DNA from: Musa acuminata AAA Group
Lineage: Eukaryota; Streptophyta; Magnoliopsida; Zingiberales; Musaceae
Assembly (NCBI RefSeq): GCF_036884655.1
Contig: NC_088347.1
Span: 16,849,501-16,913,500, forward strand
Reading direction: 5' to 3'
DNA length: 64,000 nt
In this document: positions 43,962-56,664 of the stretch, piece by piece
Layout of the letters: each line of letters opens with the position of its first letter
How positions within the stretch are numbered: the first letter of the stretch is position 1
Program-made: the position numbers and the translations under genes
Notes under the pieces: model-generated
The model's database searches: none
What the model was told of the DNA's origin: nothing
Seen by the model: the letters and a program-made list of their open reading frames with translations, nothing else

Positions 43962-45714
43962 GAAGATGTAGTAGTGAAAAGAGTTCCATCCGAAGATAAC
44001 ATTTAAGATCCATTGACAAAGTCGTTGTCTCATATTATCTTTGAGCATCATAGAGGTCTGATGGGGATAAGACACAAAGGTGACTAACTTTAGGTAAAGT
44101 GGGAGATTGCTAATCTTAGGTATCCTGCAAGCTAATCACGTGAGTGATGGCATGCATGACATAATACGTATTCTTTATACTTATTACTATTTGACATTTT
44201 ATCACTTTATATTGATTGTTATATATATGTATATATATTGTGATGTCCATGGATCTGTACAATAGGAATCAGATCGTGATGAGATCACGATAATGAGATC
44301 GATTTACCTTTAAACATGGACCCTAAATAATCATAGTCATAGGTTACTCGAAAGAGACATCAAGATAATTAGACAGATTGGTACGCTATATACCTGTCCA
44401 TATGATTAAGGCAGTTGGTCTCATAGTTGCTCGTGTGGGGACACTAAGGATACAGTGTAGGTGTTCATTGGAGAATGAGTTCACTGATTGATCTGCTCAC
44501 AAAATACTGGATGGTTGATGATACCTTATTATCAGACAGCACTTTGTAGTCCTAGTAGTGTATATGGTCCTTAGACTTGAGATACCAAATATGTCCTGTT
44601 TAAGTACTCCACTCTTTGATACCAGACTTGTAGGTTTGGAAGTTACAAATCTAGTACACCTAGTTATTTGGAGTGGCAGCCAAACTTATAAGGGTTATTG
44701 AGTGTTTATAGAGGATCATCCACTCTCGGTATTATGAGAGGAATATCCTGTGTATTCTTGCTCAGACAAATCCTTGGATAAGGTCATTCGGATTAAGAGA
44801 AGAGTTCTCCGGGAGAATCCGATTAGAGCGAGACTCGAGGAGAAACCATATGAGCCTGATAGTACCATGCCCAATATATGGTCTTTGGGATATTAGATGG
44901 TTGAGGGACTATAGGTACACAGTAACTGAGGATAGGTAGGTCTAAAGGATTGGATTCCCCTGTATCGTTTGAGGACTGTGGCGTAGTGGCCTAGTACGTC
45001 CGTAGTCGATGAATCGAGTAAATTATTATGAAGATAATAATTCACTAAACTAGAAGGAGTTTTGATATATATGACTCATGGCCAGCTCGATATTGGGCCT
45101 AGGGGGTCACACACATATGGTAGGTGTTGCGACGAGTAGATGTTCGGATATGAGATATCCACTAGAGCTCCTTTCTTATTAGATATCCAATAAGTCTCTG
45201 AATTATTGGATCCTATGGATGAGATCCAATAAGAGCTAATAAGAGATTATTTGGTAGAGACTCACTAATCTAAGAGGCTTGGGTAATTGGATGGAAATCT
45301 AATACCCAATAGGGTATGATCCATTAGGGTTAATTGGGGGGCCTCTATAAATAGGAGGGAACTAAAGGCCCATAGGTTGAGGCTTCTAAGTTGCCACCTC
45401 CTATTCCTCTCTCTTCTTCTTCTTCTCAGATAGTAGACCTAGAGATTTGAAGAGCATCGTTGCAGCATTGCTATGTGTATCACCGCTAAAGAGGAGGACG
45501 CTTAATCTCTTTCATCATCTCCAACAAATCTATAGGGATTCAGGAATATATGATCTCTCTAGGTATCACAACTATCTCACACATAGTTTTCTATGTCGGG
45601 GGGTTTTGCACATCAATCTTCGCACAATGATGAACACCTTTTGAAAAATTTAAGATTTTTATTTTTTTCTATTCTTTTACTGCATATATGATGTCACCCC
45701 TAGATTTTTCAATA
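43962..45714 (+). mobile_element. D'': tail fragment of a third family D element
   Basis: Begins inside RNase H (matches 42197-42340 and 20476-20610), followed by PPT AAGTGGGAGAT and one LTR (44108-45714, TGCTAATCTTAGG...TTTTTCAATA). No PBS separates it from the D' LTR, so the rest was deleted or lost by recombination. TATAAATA at 45346-45353. Confidence 0.85.
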
Positions 45715-46691
45715 GCATCCGATAGTGTCGACGCTCATGCTTGACCATGTCGATATATAGCGCACCCCTACACCCTGCCATGTCGGCCATTATGTGCCAT
45801 GTCGGCCATTGTGTGCCACCATGCCTGATCATGTTGCCCATGTTGATGCCACGCGACTAACACATTAGCTCAATTTTGGCATTTTGGCTCCACCCAGCTG
45901 ATGTGCTGACTTTATGTGGCAAATGCATCAGTTCTAACATAAAGGACATGTTAACTCCACGTGCCCAATCGACAGAGCCACAAGGTTGACATCTTGTCTC
46001 CGCATGGTCAATACGGTAGAGCCATCTAGTCGACACCTCCGCTCTACGTAGTCGACTCAATAAGGCCACATGTTCCACCCCTCAACACCACTTCGACATC
46101 ATGCAGACACTCCATGGAGTGGAGCCAACTAGCCATGCTTGATTTGTGCCACATGTTAAACGATTATACAATCTTGGGTTTGATGTTTTATGGGCAATAG
46201 TTATAGTCAAATTCCACACCTCATTACTACATGAACAATGCAATGAGCGGAGCCAGTCTCAAATACCCATTATAAAATGACATTTTAAGTTTGACTTGTC
46301 CAACTTATCGAGTGATAAATTTCAGAGAGACTTTGTCAGGGTGCCCCTAACATAGTTTTATATGGTTTAGACGATATTTGAAAGAGTTCACCTTGAGATC
46401 GACTTTAAAAAATAACCAAATTGGATCCAACTCAACTCCTCACTCTAATAATAAAAAAATTAACTAATAGAAACTAATAAATAAATCTCATAAATAAATA
46501 ATAATAATAATAAATAAACTAGAAACCAATGCAAGATTAATGTAGGACAACAATTTATGTCTATATTCATGAATAAAATAATATCCTCACTATTGAGGAG
46601 AAACAAATATAAGAAATATCCTACTCTCAAATTAACCTAAACTCAAACCCTAATCTCTTATATCTCCTATAAATTGTAAGGAACTCTTCTT
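45715..46691. other. intergenic, nothing recognised
   Basis: Contains GCCATGTCGGCCAT-like short repeats (45770-45830) and an A-rich ATAATAAATA stretch (46430-46520). No coding or repeat family I can name; possibly an old degraded transposon. Confidence 0.5.
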
Positions 46692-46696
46692 ATAAT
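46692..46696. other. target-site duplication of the solo LTR (left), ATAAT
   Basis: ATAAT, repeated exactly at 48846-48850. Confidence 0.9.
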
Positions 46697-48845
46697 TGTT
46701 AGGATCGAGAGCACTAAGAGGGGGGGGGGGTGAATTAGTGCAGTGGAAATCTTTTAGCGATTAAAAACGAAAGCTGCGTTTGTTCAATAAAAGCGATTTC
46801 GATGTAAAAACCGATCTTAAGATTAAGCGCAGTTTACGCAATTTGCGTCTAAACGCAGTTTGCGTCTAAACTCAGTTTGCGTTTAAACGCAGTTTGCGTC
46901 TAAACACAGTTTGCGCCTAAACGCAGTTTGCGTCTAAACTCAGTTTACGTCTAAACGCAGTTTGCGTCTAAACACAGTTTGCGCAGTTTACGTCTAAACG
47001 CAATTTGCGCAGTTTTAGAAAGATCTGAACTTAGAAACTCGTTCGTAAAAGCACAGAAGACAGTTTGCAGTTATAAATGGAATCAGAATGTAAACGTAAA
47101 CTGCAATGTAAAGATCGTACGAAAACACTGATTTATGTCTGAATGCAGATTCGGAAAAATCAGAACTTAGAGACTTGTTCGTAAAAGTGCAGAGGGCAGT
47201 AGCTATGTAGGAGGTTTGCAGTAATGATAAAGTGCTCAAAGTAAAAGCAAACCAGAGATTTAGAGTGGTTCGGTCAGTCTTGACCTACTCCACTTTTGGC
47301 TTCCTCCACCGACGAGGTCACCGACGTCAACTAGAGGTCTTCCTTCAATAGGCGAAGGCCAACTGCCCTTTTACAGTTTCACTCCTTTTGACGGGATCAG
47401 GAGATAACCCTTACAGAACCTTTCTCTCCTCTCTTTACAACTCAAGACTTTGAAGAACAGAAGGAGGAGAACTTAAAGGCTTTTCAACAAATTTGAGCTC
47501 AAGAATCACAGAGAAGATCAAGATTTCGGTGTTGGTCTCTTGCTCTTTCTGTGCTAAATGGGTGGGGTATTTATAGGTCCCAACCCAATTCAAATTTGGA
47601 GCTCAAAACGATCAAATCCCGGAATTTCGGGATCAAGCGGTTGCACTTCCTGACTGGAGAGGTTGCACCGCCTGGCAGAGCTCGGAGACTGAGCCTAGGC
47701 GGTTGCACCTCTCTGTCAGGGGCGGTTGCACCGCCTGAGTCTGGCTCGGAGACTGAGCCCCAGGCGGTGCCACCTCCTGACTGAGGCGGTTGCACCTCTC
47801 CTGCCATAGCTCGAAGACCGAGCTCAGGCGGTGCTACCTCTGTCAGGAGAGGTTGCACCGCCCAGTCTCGCTCGGAGACTGAGCCCAGGCGGTGCCACCT
47901 TCTGCCTGGGTTGGTTGCACCACCCAGCTTCGCTGGGAGATCCTCTCTTGGGCGGTGCCACCTCCAACCCTGGCGGTGCCACCTCTTTCACTATTTCAGC
48001 TCACTTGGTTTGGCTCCAAACTTGGCCCAAACCAGTCCGAACTTGAGCCTAATTGGCCCCTACTTGGGTTATAGGATTAACACCTAATCCTAACCCTAAT
48101 TAACGTGCTAACTATGAATTTAAAGCCATTTTCTAAGCTATTACAAAGTCCGCAGGTTAAGACTTCTTCTGGCGAGCTTCCGGCAAACTTCCGGCGGTAT
48201 TCCGATGAACTCTCGGAAACCATTCTGCGGACTCTCGGCAAGCTCCTAGACTTCACGATTTGATCTTAGCGAGTTCCAATGAGCTTCTTCGGCAAGCTCC
48301 GATCTTTCTCGGCGAGCTCCGGTAGCATTCCCGACGAACCTTCGGACTTCCGTCGAACTCTCGAACTCGCAACAAATCCTTCGCGCTTGACTCCGACACT
48401 TTGTTTCGCTTTATGTCTTCATCGTTATCATAGTCAATCCTGCACAACAAAAACAAAACTTCGATCGAGACAATTGATCCTAAGCAATTAACCAAGTTGT
48501 CCGACATGTCATTGGTCCCTTGACGCTTCGTCCGATTCTTCGGCGCATCGTCCTCTCCTGCAGCCTATTGCCCAATCGGCCAGTTGACTCCGCAACTTCG
48601 ATATCCTTGGCACAATACCCGCTCTTCTTGGCCCGATGCCCGATTCCACGGCCCGAAGCCTTCTGTCGATACGTCGACCGATCCACCGGCCCGATGTCCA
48701 ATCTTCTGACATGTTCCTTCGGCACAACATGATTTTCCTGCTTTAATTGTCTCATCCTGATCGAAGCATCCTGCGTCACTCAAAACGCAGATTAAATCAT
48801 AAACATATATCAAGTAGTTTCATCATCAAAATACGAGATTCAACA
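46697..48845 (-). repeat. family K solo LTR
   Basis: TGTTAGGATCGAG...GAGATTCAACA, 2149 bp, with a perfect ATAAT duplication and no internal sequence, so it arose by recombination between two LTRs. Its inverted repeats have a TGC core (GGCGGTTGCACCGCC) as well as GCC. TATTTATA at 47568-47575. It is longer than its relatives, partly owing to a tandem array at 46820-47015. Confidence 0.94.
46820..47015. repeat. 17-bp tandem repeat array in the solo LTR
   Basis: About ten copies of TCTAAACGCAGTTTGCG with variants (CTCAG, CACAG). Each unit with the next base holds the inverted repeat ACGCA-GTT-TGCGT. Other family K LTRs here lack it. Confidence 0.9.
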
Positions 48846-49000
48846 ATAATCCTCTCTAACTCCATACAAAAAATCTTAAAAACATCCAAAATATTTTTTT
48901 AGCTCTTTATCTTCTTATCAAATATGTGAGATAGATAAGATATCTATAAAAATAAATCTTAATTTATTAAGGACTTCTTTTCCTACTTAATAATCTAATC

Positions 49001-49004
<4 letters not shown>

Positions 49005-49047
<43 letters not shown>
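49005..49047. repeat. (TA)n microsatellite
   Basis: About 21 uninterrupted TA units. Confidence 0.95.
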
Positions 49048-49050
<3 letters not shown>

Positions 49051-50803
49051 ATCAAAGAGATCTTGCTGTCATCGCATGAGGGGTAAATGTCAATCGACTA
49101 GGCCTGTGTACATCCTATTTATGCCATGGTTCTTCCTGTATGTACTTCAGGTTTGGTAATCCAATTAATTGCGTCCGAGATTAGAGTTGGCCTTAATTTC
49201 CTACCCATCATGTTCCCTTGATGTAGATTAGCCAAGACAAGTAGTAGTAGCTGGCAACCGAATCTTGAGTTAGTGAAATTGATTCTTCTCTTCAACTGTT
49301 GGCAACCTCTCTATGAACAACGATATAGTTAATTGTGTATAGTTCAGAATAAACAAGGCAAAGAGTATAAGTTACCATTACAATCTGATCAAAGAAAGAT
49401 CGAGCCTCAAGTTGCAGTGGAGGATATCAATGGGAGGTCAACTGCGAAAAGGCATGTGAGATATGGTATAGCAAAAACATGCTACAATCTTCCTACTAGG
49501 ATTTTTTTATTGAGATATCTAAATTAATTTATGAGCGTGAGTTAAATTTGTCATGATTAATATAACAAATAGCGCAATATGTTAAATTACGGACCGATCT
49601 AATATAAGCTATGATAAATCTCTTTTTCAATCATCTTAATTTTTTTTTAATGTATAATTTAATCATCTCCTCTTATGAGTCAAACTCTTATCATTTCGGA
49701 TCCTAGTTTTGGAACAAATAGTTTAGATTCTACAAAATTTAAAAATAAAATTGAATTAGTTCTAAACGGTTTCGTGAACCACCTTTTATATTTTTATATT
49801 TTTAATTTTTTTTATTAATATTTAATATTTTTATTTTTAAGTTTTGATTTGAAATCAAATTGGAACCGTTAGTTCTAGTTTTGATTCTATGTTCTAGGAA
49901 TTGAACCGTAAAATTGAGGTGCGAGAAGTCGATTCGGGTTCAATTCGAAACTATAAAATTAGACTTCTTCTTTCACTTTGTTACACTATCATCTTTTTTT
50001 TTTTTTTTTCAACTTTTGATATATTTTTTTTCGAGCATTGGTTCTGTTGAGATTTGTAAATCGATTAATGAGTATGGGATAAATTGATCAAGATAAATAT
50101 ATGTAAGTTTTGTATCAATCCATCGTAAGTGATCGATAAAATTACTTTAAAATTTCTTTTACGGTGTTCATCTTTCAAACAAATTTTCTCTCAACATTTT
50201 TTATCGCCTCAATTGACAAAGTTCGTATTCTGCACAGCCTGTACAACCCACTCTAGTCCAAGTGAAGCAGAACAAACACAATTAGGTTCAAGTTCATTCC
50301 GCTGAAAGCTGGAACAGATGCACCAACCACACATTGAAAATGGCTGTGCCTGACACACCCACTGAAAGGCAGGTGGTTGAGACCGCAATATGTTGCAGTG
50401 ACAATGATGGTTCAACTGCAACACCAAGAAGGGGTTGCACAACCACCATCATGATGTCCCCAAGCTTCCATCTTGAGAACTCACACACATATGTCCCTGC
50501 CACCGACCTCCAACTGCTACGGCTGCTTCGCCGAAATGCACTAAGAGCCTGAATACCATGCCTTCAACGCACAGCGAACCACCTTTCTTCAAATCAAAGT
50601 AACATTTCTTGTTCCTCTCGCAAGGAGTTGCAGTCTAGTTAAGCAAGCGGATGTTGTGCTCTCCCGACTCTATCTTGATACTTTTATTCAACTTTTTATT
50701 ATTGAAATAATAAATAAAATTTTATATTAAAAATATTCATGTATGTGATGAAAAAAAGATGAACAATAATCACATATCATTAATAATTAAAAAATCAAAT
50801 TAA

Positions 50804-50807
<4 letters not shown>

Positions 50808-50859
<52 letters not shown>
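50808..50859. repeat. (AT)n microsatellite
   Basis: About 26 AT units, 550 bp upstream of the TBL start codon. Confidence 0.95.
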
Positions 50860-50863
<4 letters not shown>

Positions 50864-51405
50864 GAGCTTAGAGGCGAAGCCTTCAAAGTACGGACGCCTC
50901 AAAAGCTATCACAGCCATATCGTCCCCGGAATTCTATTGTCTCATGATAATGACCAACGAGCTATCAATCAAATCCCAAAGCGGCCTATTGTGGATTCCA
51001 TCTAATTTATTGCTCCATCATAAAACATTTCTTCATTTATTACGCTGGAGTGGTCCCTGGGAATTTTTTGGTCAAGTTTTGAAGGAGAATTGGACGCTTA
51101 TTTGATGTGCTGTAATGCATCTCCGACAGCAATCTAATATACGCACACTTTTGGCTTGAAATTAAAATAATATTCGGTGAGAAAAGAAATATTGGAAGCT
51201 CACAAAGACACAAGTTTCTCTGACACAAAGACTTGGCACCGTTCGAGCTGGAATTCCAGAAATGGTCCTGAAGAATCGTTCGTTCATACGAACTTTCAGA
51301 GGGTAGGAATGTAATTGTTCGTCTTCTTTTATTGTATAATCTTTTAACGCGCTCAATTAATACCCAGAAAGTTTAGGCTGCCATTCCATTGACGCCTCGC
51401 CCCTG

Positions 51406-53279
51406 ATGAAGGCCCCGTTTCCCCACCGCAAACGCAGCTTCCCCTCCTACCTTTTCACCATCTCCTTTGTCATCTTTGTCATCTTCCTCTACGGCGAGGA
51501 CTTCACATGCATCCTGAGCTCTCCGTTCCTGGGTTCCCAGCACGCGGAGGTTCATCCGAGGCCGCGGCAGCAACAGCTACGGCAGAAGCAAGGTCTGCTA
51601 AGAGGTAAGCAGAGAAACGTTTGTGTTCATGGATCAGGGTCGTGGTTGAGGCTGACTCGGAAGCTGCATTAGAGAAGGATGAGGCGGTGGCGTTCGCGGT
51701 GGGGAAGACGGCGGAGGGGTGCGACGTCTTCGAGGGGGAGTGGGTGTACGACGAGGTGTCGAGGCCCCAGTACGCCGAGGAGGAGTGCCCCTACATCCAG
51801 CCCCAGCTCACGTGCCAGGCGCACGGCCGGCCCGACGCCGGCTACCAGCACTGGAGGTGGCAGCCGCACGGCTGCATTCTCCCCAGGTATATGGCCGGTG
51901 CCCGCTCCATCTTTACCATCGACTTCATTGCGAACCATCGGATCTCGTGAAGCAATGCTCTTTCCTTTTCTTTCTTCTGGGTTTTCGTTGATTGATTGAG
52001 AATGGGCGGAGAAGGTTTCGTCCGTGGAAATGGTCCATCCTCCTCCCTGAAGATGACAGGGGGTGTGGTGGGTTTTGTAAGGACCGTCGCCGGCTTTCTC
52101 GTGGCGTACCTTGCAAGTGTCGCCTTTGGAATGTTGCGGTGTCAACAGATCAAGTAATTCTTTGTGATGTGCAGCTTTAATGCCACGCTGACACTGGAAA
52201 TGCTCCGAGGCAAGCGGATGCTGTTCGTCGGCGATTCCTTGAACCGCGGCCAGTTCGTGTCGATGGTGTGCCTGCTGCACCGAGTCATCCCAGAGAACGC
52301 CAAGTCCATGGAAACCTTCGATTCCCTCACCGTCTTCACCGCTAAGGTACGAGTTTCTCGCCAACATTTCTTGCGATAGCAATCCGCATAACTGAGCCAC
52401 CTCTCCGGTGATCCTTGTGCTAGGACTACAATGCAACTATCGAATTCTACTGGGCTCCGTTTTTGGTGGAATCCAATTCGGACAATGCCGTCGTTCACAG
52501 AATCACTGAGAGGATCGTTCGAGCAGGGTCCATCATGAAGCATGCTCGGTACTGGAAGGGAGCTGACATCGTCGTCTTCAACACCTATCTTTGGTGGATG
52601 ACGGGCCAAAAGATGAAGATTCTGTAATCTATCACCGAATCCCATCTACCTACAACTGTTTATTGGTGTGTTTGACCCTGTCTGTTCGTCTGCAGGCGAG
52701 GGTCCTTCGACGCTGACCCCAAGAACATCACGGAGATGGTGACAGAGGACGCATACAGACTGGCGTTAGGGAGAATGATGAAATGGGTCGAGAAGCACAT
52801 GGATCCTCACACAGCCAGAGTGTTCTTCGCCACCATGTCACCTTCTCATGAAAGGTCAGCTACTTCGCGATCGTGAGGGCTCACATGCCTCTTGCCATCT
52901 TTAATCCCTCATGTTCTTCATCCATCGCTGGATGCCTTGCAGTAGCAAGGAGTGGGGAGGTGACCCTGATGGGAACTGCTACAACGAGACGACACCGATC
53001 AAGGATCCGACATACTGGGGAAGCACCAGCAAGAGCATGATGCAGGTCATCGGAGACGTGTTCGGAGCCACTAAAGTGCCAATTACGCTGCTGAACATTA
53101 CCCAGCTGTCGGAGTACCGCAAAGATGCTCACACACAGATCTACAAGAAGCAGTGGAGCCCGTTGACGCCGGAGCAGCTAGCGAACCCCAGAAGCTACGC
53201 AGATTGTAACCACTGGTGCTTGCCTGGCCTTCAGGACACTTGGAACGAGCTATTGTACGCCAAGCTCTTCTTCCCATAG
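51406..53279 (+). CDS. TBL33: trichome birefringence-like xylan O-acetyltransferase (TBL33-like)
   Basis: Golgi enzyme that transfers acetyl groups to the xylan backbone. Exons: 51406-51604, 51664-51886 (or from 51673), 52175-52346, 52424-52623, 52696-52854, 52943-53279; about 429 residues. All introns are GT-AG and keep frame. An N-terminal basic stretch and one hydrophobic segment ([16 protein letters not shown], residues 14-29) give a type II membrane anchor. The TBL domain follows: [32 protein letters not shown], the GDS motif ([11 protein letters not shown] at 52230-52238), [13 protein letters not shown], and the DCNHWCLPG motif with catalytic Asp and His (53202-53213), ending LYAKLFFP. 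Assignment to the TBL33 branch is from remembered sequence similarity; the TBL family itself is certain. The first intron (59 or 68 bp) is very short; without it the frame breaks. Confidence 0.93.
51605..51663 (+). other. candidate mini-intron in TBL exon 1
   Basis: Donor AGAG|GTAAGC at 51604/51605. Acceptor AG at 51662-51663 (59 bp) or at 51671-51672 (68 bp). Both restore the downstream frame. The alternative is a single-base indel. Confidence 0.5.
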
Positions 53280-55980
53280 CAGAGAAAAGCTGGGGAAGGC
53301 CCCAGCTAAAAGCATAAGCATCACCTGTGTGGCACAGAAATTTATTGTCGTTCGTACACCTTTTCCTTGGGCTTTTCATTCCAAACTACTACAGATTAGG
53401 CCTCAGAGAAATGCTTTACCTAGAAACACTTTATCGTCTCCACCCACATTGCAAGGGGGAAGAGTGCAGGGTTCCAGGGAGAAGTCAGAACATCCATGCC
53501 GGCAAGTGCTCGTCTCTCTTCAAATTCAGGCTTGCGTTATTAAATCGAGGATTATTAGAAGAAAGATTCGTGTTTGCTTGTATTGGTAGCAAGATTTCAG
53601 CAGCAAAATAAGGCAGAAACAAAAACAAACGCTGGTTTCTCAAATTCGCAGGATATTTACCGTAAATGACACCAATTATTGAGCACTAGAAAGACAAAGA
53701 GGAAATAATCGACGATTTTTTAGCTGGATTTTGTTAGATTTACCGTCAAATGCTGACTCTGATCTGCGTCGTTAGATGTTATAATAAATATACAATCTTG
53801 TGCTTTTTATAGCATGGGCGCAATCAGATTGGATCTGCTCAGAGTCGGTCAAAGGCACGTCTTTGAGTCCATAAAGGATATGACATTGAACACGAGGCTA
53901 AACCCAACGAAGGATGTCGAAGTCAAATATGGAAACTTTCGTCGCGTTCTGTGCATAGAGGAGTTACACATTATGATAGGTTTCATCGCTGAAATGCAGT
54001 CTTAACTTCTTTCATCATTAATCGAGCAACGAAAACGTCTGCAATTTGATTAAATGGTGTGGCATAGAATACAAAAATGTGTAAGTTATCTGAAATTGTG
54101 GTAATCAACTGTTAAATTGCAGCTGTTTCAGTAGTCTTGGTGGAAAAACACAACTAAAACATATGTATACTTGTTGACTTCGAATCCAAATGCTTTCTGC
54201 TGACTAAGATTCCAACCATCTACTCACTCGTGTTAACCATTTTGACTTCAATTCGAAGATCATAGTGTGAGAAAAGCTAGACGGGATTGCATGATTGTTT
54301 TGATTGAGATGGAATCGATGTGTCTCTCTCACATCATCACCTCCAAGAACATCTACGAGAAGTCTCGTAAATGCCGTGACAAGACTGGGTTTCAACTTGC
54401 AGTCCTTCCGCTTCTAATACCGGTCCAACACTAATGGTGAGGAAGAAACCCATCGAATCACGAGAGCTATCAGCTAGCAGCCAGCCTGTGGAGGTCGTCA
54501 CATGGAGTACAGGCTAGTCACATGGAGGGAGAAGACTGATATCTTAACTGGATACAAGTAGCAAGCATGGAAGATCCTTAAACCATGGCTGCTCAATCAC
54601 TCGAGTCAGATGGTATGCGTAGATCAGGACAAGAAGCTACCTAGGGAAGACATCCGTAGGCCGTGGACTCTAAAACATCAATCATCCTGCAGCTCTGCAA
54701 TATAGGCTCACATGCGTAGCCACTGCTGCAATAAGCCCACGACAGAACTCCCCAGATCGAGTCCGTAAACTTTGGTAGAGAGGTCCGATGCACACACTGT
54801 TGGCGGAGCCCTCGACGGGACGGGGGCGAGAGGAGAGGAAGGAACAGAAGTAGGTCCTCGAGTTCCAGGGTGGACGAGAGACTCAGTGGAAGACATGACA
54901 CTCGTGCTGCTCTTGAAATACCAGGGTTGGATCTCTCATACACCGATGATAAACTCAGAATATGAGAACTTCCAAATGAAAATAACTCAATAGGAAGGAA
55001 CAGAAGTGATCAAATCGTAGCAACTTGCTTGGGGAAGAAAAAAAAGATACGGTGATGAAGACGTGACGGTCTTTTTCCCATTGCAAATACAGTATCATCC
55101 TGCATCGAGAGGGGGTTAACGTCGTCGGCAGGACTGCTCTATTAGGATAAAACTACATCTTCCGGCAGAAGAACAAAGAAAGAATATGACTTAATTCACA
55201 AGTCAAAGGCTTTTCTACCTCATAGACTAGTGGTTTCGTCTTCGCCTCCCCTATTCCACCACACAACCCACGAGAACCAACTATAACTACACCCCAAAGC
55301 AGCCAAGGTTGAAATAGTTCTTTCTTCTCCTGCTTCCTCTTCCTTGAAGTGATTTCTTCGTGACAAAAAGTATAGAAGAATCTGTAAAGCTCAGGAGGGA
55401 TAGCGCCATGGATGATGTGGAACATGAATTCTGAAAGCTTTTGGTGATTCTATTTGTCTAATGTGCTATCTATCCTGAGTTTAATGGCTTTTTCTTACTC
55501 AACTAAGACGAAATCGATAAATGAGTATACTCATAAGACTGGTTGGGCATACGCAATTGATCATTACTAGCAGCTCGGCGAAGTAACCGAATGGTTTGGT
55601 TCGTCTCCGTACCCATTGACCAAGCGTGATCTGCGTCCATCGAACTTTGAGATCCGGGCACCCTGCACCTGTGGATTGATCATACCCCGTTTGAATTTTG
55701 GTCCAAAGTTTATACTATTGGTTGGTTGCACCGACGCGCAATTTCAAATCCTGGATTTCCAAACCATGGTTGCCACCACAAAGCACGTTCTTTCAGATCC
55801 TGACCGTAGATCTATGCCTGAAGGATCACGTTAACTTTGATTCACGATGCTCCTCGAACCACTGTACCGAGGCTCACCGCCTTGCTTCATCTGAAAGGCA
55901 AGCGAAGTTGACACCCATAAGGGAAGCGATCTCAAGATTCCTCGAACCCGTTCGCCTCAATTTTCACCCGAGTCTTAGCG
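53280..55980. other. TBL 3' region and intergenic DNA
   Basis: The first 300-400 bp are probably the TBL 3' UTR. Small ORFs at 53814-54005 (+), 54772-54993 (+) and 55153-55425 (-, 90 codons, ATG start) show no motif I recognise. The last 550 bp hold the PRA1 promoter, without a clear TATA box. Confidence 0.5.
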
Positions 55981-56664
55981 ATGATGTCCTCTGCCCCTTC
56001 TCCTCCTCCTCTCCCCGTCTTCAACCCACCATCCTCCACCGCCGCCCCGGGCGCCCCAGCCCCCGCCGCCGCTGCGTCTTCAGGGGCCCCGGTTGCAACC
56101 CCGGCCTTCCGCATCTTCCTCTCCCGCCTTTCCGACTCCATCCACCGCTCCCTCTCCAACCGCCGCCCTTGGTCGGAGCTCGTCGACCGCTCCGCCTTCT
56201 CCCGTCCAGATTCCCTCGCGGACGCCGCCTCCCGCCTCCGCAAGAACCTCGCCTACTTCCGCGTCAACTACGCGGCTGTCATCGCAGCCGTCCTCGCCAT
56301 CTCCCTCATCACCAATCCTTTTTCCCTCCTCGTCCTTCTCTCCCTCGTTGCCGCCTGGTGCCTCCTCCTCCTCTTCCGCCCCTCCGATCAGCCGCTCGTC
56401 ATCATGGGCCGCACCTTCTCCGACCGCGAGACTCTCGCCTGCCTTGTCCTCATGACTGTCTTCGTTATCTTCCTCACCTCCGTCGGGTCGCTTCTGATCT
56501 CAGCCTTGGTCGCCGGTGCGGCCGTCGTCGGTGTACATGGGGCTTTCCACGTCCCGGACGATCTATTCCTCGATGAACAGGAGACAGGCGCCGCTGGAGG
56601 GCTCTTATCCTTTCTTGGCGGAGCCACGGCCGGCCCCGCCGTTGTCGGTGCTGCCCATGTGTGA
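55981..56664 (+). CDS. PRA1B: PRA1 family protein, subgroup B
   Basis: Prenylated Rab acceptor; these small membrane proteins bind Rab GTPases and act in ER-to-Golgi and endosomal traffic. Single exon, 227 codons, ATG ATG start (second Met also possible). A Pro/Ala-rich cytosolic N terminus (residues 1-42) is followed by the PRA1 signature: RRPWSELVDRSAFSRPDSL, ASRLRKNLAYFRVNY, two hydrophobic stretches (about 94-131) and two more (about 150-187), then VPDDLFLDEQE and a Gly/Ala-rich tail. Length and lack of introns fit the plant PRA1.B group. The third codon positions are almost all G or C, in contrast to the AT-rich surroundings. Confidence 0.95.
   Translation: MMSSAPSPPPLPVFNPPSSTAAPGAPAPAAAASSGAPVATPAFRIFLSRLSDSIHRSLSNRRPWSELVDRSAFSRPDSLADAASRLRKNLAYFRVNYAAVIAAVLAISLITNPFSLLVLLSLVAAWCLLLLFRPSDQPLVIMGRTFSDRETLACLVLMTVFVIFLTSVGSLLISALVAGAAVVGVHGAFHVPDDLFLDEQETGAAGGLLSFLGGATAGPAVVGAAHV

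Larger units (their letters stand above)
48846..51405. other. intergenic DNA upstream of the TBL gene
   Basis: AT-rich; the pre-insertion host sequence continues across the solo LTR. Holds (TA)n at 49005-49047 and (AT)n at 50808-50859. A region near 50209-50552 is less AT-rich and open in both directions, but I recognise no protein. A TATAAT at 51335-51340 could serve the TBL gene. Confidence 0.5.

Noticed and set aside
45715..46690. Possible DNA transposon with CATGTCGGCC repeats
   Set aside because: No terminal inverted repeats, target duplication or transposase could be found.
46820..47015. CRISPR-like regular repeats
   Set aside because: Units are adjacent without spacers and sit inside an LTR of a plant element.
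50209..50552. Possible small gene (72 codons + or 77 codons -)
   Set aside because: Neither strand gives a known motif, the plus ORF starts at TTG (first ATG 50340), and no splice or promoter context decides between them.
51669..52436. 255-codon minus-strand ORF over the TBL gene
   Set aside because: Antisense shadow of GC-rich exons and introns; the plus-strand frame has the TBL motifs and splice sites.
55153..55425. 90-codon ORF on the minus strand
   Set aside because: It starts with ATG and has mixed composition, but no recognisable domain; not enough to call a gene.
55932..56627. ORFs overlapping PRA1 in other frames, including a 292-codon Pro/Arg-rich one
   Set aside because: They are shadows of the GC-rich PRA1 coding sequence and have low complexity.
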